This document shows, piece by piece, positions 60,982 to 64,000 of a stretch of 64,000 nt of DNA (its first letter is position 1; each line of letters opens with the position of its first letter). A model generated the notes under the pieces. That model did not search any database and was not told the DNA's origin. It saw only the letters and a list, made by a program, of their open reading frames with translations. Position numbers and translations under genes: made by a program. The stretch is from positions 1-64,000 of the forward strand of contig DAOUKG010000073.1 in NCBI GenBank assembly GCA_034421575.1, in the 5' to 3' direction. Origin of the DNA: VXLM01 sp034421575. GTDB lineage: Bacteria; Chloroflexota; Dehalococcoidia; Lucifugimonadales; VXLM01.

Positions 60982-61776
60982 TTAGCGGAAGAGGTCATTC
61001 GCACGTTCCCTCACCAGTTCTGCCGCCGACCCGCTGCCGGATGAGAAGCGCACACCTCTGGCAATGACAACGGGGACCTGCTCGACCTTCCCCATGACCA
61101 GTTCCGACGCTGCGGCGACCTCATCTGCCGTTGCGATTTTCGTAACACCCATTACCTTCGACTGTACGTCCGCCTGCCCTCGGTAGTCGATGAACGGCTC
61201 CATTCCCGCAACTCCGATGGCGAAGTTCACGTGGCCTTCGCGCCAGGCCCTCCCGAACGTGTCGGTGATGATGACGGCAAGCTCCGGAATCCCGGTCTCG
61301 CGCCTAAATCGCCGCAGCAATTCCCTGGCCGAACCGTCAGGGTCCTTGGGAAGCAGCGTCACCGTATCGTCCCCGACGACATTCGACGCATCTATCCCCG
61401 AGTTTGCGCAGACGAAACCGTGCGCAGTCTCGGTTATCAGTATTCCCCGGTCAAGGTCCTGCCGTACGATCCCGACGCTCTCGCGTATGACCAGCTCCAC
61501 GAGCCGGGGATCGCGCCCGGTAGGTTCTGCGAACCGGCGCGCGAAGTCTGAAGGCTCGATTTCCGCCAGGTCGACGGTGCGTCCCTCTGCCTTTGAGACG
61601 ACCTTCTGAGTAACCACTACGATGTCACCGCTCTTCAGTGGCGTATCCTGCAATCGCATTGCGCGCAAGATCAGGGCTGCCAGGTCGCAGCCCGAACTGA
61701 CTTCCGGTATCCCTGAGACTCCAATGTAGCGGGCTTCGCTGGCGCCGCCTGTCGGTGCAGCGTCGTCATTCGTCAT
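60982..61776 (-). CDS. cofE: Coenzyme F420-0:L-glutamate ligase
   Basis: 264 residues. CofE adds glutamates to F420-0 using GTP. ARYIGVSGIPEVSSGCDLAALIL opens the fold, VVTQKVVSKAEGRTVDL near 55 carries the conserved Lys/Glu region, ANSGIDASNV near 125 is the metal/GTP region, and IITDTFGRAWREGHVNFAIGVAG near 180 is the most conserved block. The ATG at 61776 starts close to the domain; a TTG at 61812 is also in frame. It is divergent from the CoA lyase gene. Implies an F420 cofactor in the organism. Confidence 0.93.
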   Translation of the reverse strand: MTNDDAAPTGGASEARYIGVSGIPEVSSGCDLAALILRAMRLQDTPLKSGDIVVVTQKVVSKAEGRTVDLAEIEPSDFARRFAEPTGRDPRLVELVIRESVGIVRQDLDRGILITETAHGFVCANSGIDASNVVGDDTVTLLPKDPDGSARELLRRFRRETGIPELAVIITDTFGRAWREGHVNFAIGVAGMEPFIDYRGQADVQSKVMGVTKIATADEVAAASELVMGKVEQVPVVIARGVRFSSGSGSAAELVRERANDLFR

Positions 61777-61870
61777 GACTGGCGTTATATCACCAGCCGG
61801 TTTGCCGGTCAACGGGCAGGGTTTGATATACTCAGACTTCCACCCTCAATTGGTGAGGACGCAACCCTCC

Positions 61871-62743
61871 ATGCAGCTTCTGAGAAGCCTCCTCTTTGTG
61901 CCGGGAAACCGGTCCAACATGCTGGAAAAGGCGCTGGGACTTAGTCCCGATGCCGTCGTTCCAGATATGGAGGACTCCGTTCCAGTTGCCGAAAAGGCGA
62001 ACGCGCGCGAGACCGTTGCCTCCTTCCTTCCTAAGCTTGCGGAGTCGGGTCATCAGGTCATCCCCAGGGTGAACGCCCTCCACACCGGCCTGATGGAAGC
62101 CGATATCAATGCCGTCACCGGGCCGCACACAGCCGGCCTTTCCGTAGGTAAGGTCGGAAACGCAGAGGACGTGCGGCAGATCGCGGACACCGTCGGGCGG
62201 GCAGAGGTAGCTGCCGGAGTTCCGTTTGGGAGAACGGCCCTGGTACTCTGGATAGAAACTGCAAGCGCAATTGAGAACGCCTTCTCGATCTGCAGGGCGT
62301 CGAAGCGCGTCCATGCCGTCGCGTTCGGCGGTGAGGACTTCACCAACGACATGGCGATTGAAAGGTCGGAAACCGAGGAAGAGATCGCACACGCGCGCAG
62401 CGTCGTTTCCGTCGCAGCTCGTGCGGCGGGAGTACTCGCTCTGGAAACGCCGTACTTCAATTTTAGAGACGATGATGGTCTGCGACGAAATTCGACGGCA
62501 TCCAGGAACCTTGGTTTCAGGGGACGCTTCGCCATTCACCCCAGTCAGATCGAAGGAATAAACGCCTCCTACATGCCGTCGCAAGAAGAAATTGAGCAGG
62601 CCCGTCGTGTTGTCGACGCCTTTGCGGACGCTGAAAGCCGGGGCAGCGCAGCCACGTCTCTCGACGGCATGGTGATCGACGTCCCCGTAGTGGAGCGAGC
62701 CCGCAAAGTCCTCGCGGTCGCAAATTCGGCCAGCGACGCATAG
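61871..62743 (+). CDS. HpcH/HpaI-type CoA ester lyase (citrate lyase beta/malyl-CoA lyase-like)
   Basis: 290 residues. LLRSLLFVPGNRSNMLEKALGL is the typical CitE start with its substrate Arg, VVPDMEDSVPVAEK near 32 includes the metal Asp/Glu, WIETASAIENAFSIC near 125 the metal-binding Glu, and VAFGGEDFTNDMAI near 150 the second acidic group. It may cleave citryl-CoA, malyl-CoA or similar esters. The ATG at 61871 starts the domain; upstream in-frame residues are leader. It is divergent from cofE with about 94 bp between starts. Confidence 0.88.
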   Translation: MQLLRSLLFVPGNRSNMLEKALGLSPDAVVPDMEDSVPVAEKANARETVASFLPKLAESGHQVIPRVNALHTGLMEADINAVTGPHTAGLSVGKVGNAEDVRQIADTVGRAEVAAGVPFGRTALVLWIETASAIENAFSICRASKRVHAVAFGGEDFTNDMAIERSETEEEIAHARSVVSVAARAAGVLALETPYFNFRDDDGLRRNSTASRNLGFRGRFAIHPSQIEGINASYMPSQEEIEQARRVVDAFADAESRGSAATSLDGMVIDVPVVERARKVLAVANSASDA

Positions 62744-63186
62744 ATGACCATTCCCAATATGACATTTACCAATCGATTTAATTCATTCCCGCGAAGAACG
62801 ATCTTTGCCCGCCCCCTTTCATTCCCGCGAAAGAGGGTGTCCAATAAATCAGTAGAAACCGTTCGTGGTGAGCTTGTCGAACCATGAATTACGCTATCAC
62901 CCTTCGACAGGTTCAAGGTGAACGGAGCTCCTTTAGACACTCTCTAAGGCGACCTTTGTCCAACCCCCGTCATTCCCGAGGAAGGAGACCTTTGAATTAC
63001 CTCCGTCATTCCCGCGAAAGCGGGAATCCAGAGACGTCAGCAAAGCTGGAAGGTGCCCATTCTCTGATTACCTCCCAGCGGGAGAACGGTTATTCAAACG
63101 TCTCTAAGAGCGGGATACTGAAACGGCTGTAGTGCAGGAATAAACCTGACGATCTCCCAGCGTCACGAAGACACGAGAAGGATCAA
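62744..63186. repeat. Gene-free stretch with several repeat families
   Basis: ATTCCCGCGAAGAACG, ATTCCCGCGAAAGAGG, GTTCGTGGTGAGCTTGTCGA (62861-62880) with its inverted partner, and CGTCATTCCCGCGAAAGCGG (63005-63024), the stem of the central MITE hairpin without its ends. No gene. Confidence 0.65.
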
Positions 63187-63576
63187 ATGGACAAAATCAT
63201 TCTCAGCGGTATGGTGTTCTACGGCTTTCACGGCATGAGCGAGGCTGAGCAGGAGCTTGGCCAGCGGTTCGACGTCGATCTTGTCGTGCAGCACGACCTC
63301 AGCAGGGCAGGCGAGTCCGATATGCTCGAGGATACCTTGAGCTATACTCACCTATACCGCACGGTCAAGGAGATCGTCGAGGGACCAAGCCGCAAACTCC
63401 TTGAGAACGTGGCAGAGACGATTGCGGCAAAGATACTCGCCGAGACGCGCGTCCAGTCCGTTCAAGTGACAGTCAAGAAACCCAAGGTTCCTATGAAGGG
63501 AAGCGTGCTGGACTATGCGGCTGTGGAAATAGTCCGTCATCGCGGCCACGAACGAAAAGATGCCGCTACAGACTGA
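63187..63576 (+). CDS. folB: Dihydroneopterin aldolase
   Basis: 129 residues. FolB makes 6-hydroxymethyl-7,8-dihydropterin for folate synthesis. MVFYGFHGMSEAEQELGQRF has the family's conserved aromatic and acidic residues near the start, LSYTHLYRTVKEIVEGPSRKLLENVAETIA (in parts) the middle helix, and VTVKKPKVPMKGSVLDYAAVEI contains the catalytic Lys. Normal length. The ATG has AAGGA six bases upstream. Confidence 0.95.
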   Translation: MDKIILSGMVFYGFHGMSEAEQELGQRFDVDLVVQHDLSRAGESDMLEDTLSYTHLYRTVKEIVEGPSRKLLENVAETIAAKILAETRVQSVQVTVKKPKVPMKGSVLDYAAVEIVRHRGHERKDAATD

Positions 63577-63713
63577 GATGTGTCAGTAACTGACGGGCAG
63601 AAACCCACAGTTGCTTGAAAGCCTGAGTGAAAGAACTACCCCAACGTGATGCGCAATACTCTCTGCCATTCACAACAGTGAGTCTCGCCGGTAGTCTCAC
63701 GTAGGGTCAGCAC

Positions 63714-63825
63714 GTAACTGTTCAGAGTCAGTGAGAGTACGCGACGCACACAGCCCGCCGTCATTCCGGCAAAGGCCGGAATCCAGAAGGACGGGAGGTT
63801 CACCTCACCGAGACTGAACAATTGC
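63714..63825. mobile_element. MITE-like element, copy 8 (112 bp) with perfect 8-bp target duplication
   Basis: Ends GTAACTGTTCAG and CTGAACAATTGC. The 8-bp sequence GTCAGCAC occurs on both sides (63706-63713 and 63826-63833). The central hairpin reads ATTCCGGCAAAGGCCGGAAT, a variant of the family's stem. Confidence 0.88.
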
Positions 63826-63941
63826 GTCAGCACCATGTATTTGACGAAATAAAACATCCGTACTACACTGATAACTAGCGAAAGAGAACCCGTTGGAAGA
63901 GTCTTCCTCCGGAGAGCGAGTCTCCCGTTCCAGACATGCAA

Positions 63942-63971
63942 ATGCCCCAATATGCCCCAGAATGTCCCACC
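63942..63971. repeat. ATG-triplet array 3 followed by palindrome
   Basis: ATGCCCCAAT, ATGCCCCAGA and ATGTCCCACC begin at 63942, 63952 and 63962, 10 bp apart. A palindrome TGAGAATTCTCA follows within a few bases. Confidence 0.75.
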
Positions 63972-64000
63972 TTTTGAGAATTCTCACTCGGCATGCAAGT

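Larger units (their letters stand above)
63577..64000. other. End of window, no gene found
   Basis: Contains a MITE-like copy at 63714-63825 and ATG-triplet array 3 at 63942-63971, both listed separately. Between and after them I see nothing that looks coding. Confidence 0.6.

Overview
The window reads as chromosomal DNA of a free-living bacterium with fairly high GC and dense coding on both strands. No rRNA or tRNA gene, CRISPR array, prophage or transposase was recognised. The gene mix fits a Chloroflexota (SAR202-like or other Dehalococcoidia) genome: DUF1501/DUF1800/NHL clusters, phytanoyl-CoA dioxygenase, CocE and PIG-L hydrolases, HpcH/HpaI aldolase, an orphan molybdopterin oxidase subunit, the F420 enzyme CofE and a split archaeal-type glutamate synthase. 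That placement is inference from gene content, not a phylogeny.

Layout. 0.4-9 kb: an HpcH/HpaI aldolase faces a + strand cluster with DUF1501, an unknown protein, two DUF1800-NHL pairs in tandem and an amidohydrolase. 9-16 kb: hotdog thioesterase and SRPBCC protein, two adjacent thymidylate-kinase-like genes (the second with a K-to-R P-loop), a beta-propeller glycosidase-like gene, recA, and a winged-helix AlkZ-like protein. 16-24 kb: small genes, a HicB-like protein, rtcB, a Gfo/Idh/MocA oxidoreductase, an AAA ATPase/DUF4276 pair resembling a defence module, a CocE hydrolase and a stand-alone rpsN. 24-38 kb: PhyH, phosphoesterase, a three-gene glutamate synthase-like operon, a maoC-argH-rpe operon continuing into three genes of unknown function, a glycosidase-like TIM barrel and a large peptide-type ABC binding lipoprotein. 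38-47 kb: the distal complex I genes nuoJ-K-(TlpA-like)-L and nuoM-N, separated by a VOC gene, a mazEF toxin-antitoxin pair and two transposon-like repeats. 47-64 kb: dxs, a CoxL/XdhA-like oxidase, rsgA, threonine aldolase, Ldh-type dehydrogenase with two duplicated methyltransferases, tenA, two small zinc-ribbon genes, cofE, a citrate-lyase-like CoA lyase and folB.

The most striking non-coding feature is a family of short transposon-like elements (MITE-like, about 105-113 bp, longer when they carry inserts). Their inverted ends read GTAACTGTTCAG...CTGAACAGTTAC. I find eight copies, and several sit between 8-9 bp direct repeats that look like target-site duplications. One 369-bp member lies between nuoM and mazEF and holds a perfect 32-bp palindrome. 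Around them are other palindromic repeat families, often nested. Separately, three intergenic spots carry triplets of ATGnnnCA-type octamers spaced exactly 10 bp apart, two of them clearly followed by a palindrome.

How the genes work together: housekeeping metabolism (isoprenoid precursor, folate, F420, arginine, pentose phosphate, respiration) is interspersed with catabolic enzymes for oxidised organic substrates (aldolases, dioxygenase, hydrolases, molybdopterin oxidase). This suggests an oligotroph using diverse organic matter. The accessory candidates worth testing are the AAA/DUF4276 pair, the kinase pair, the DUF1800-NHL module and the repeat elements.
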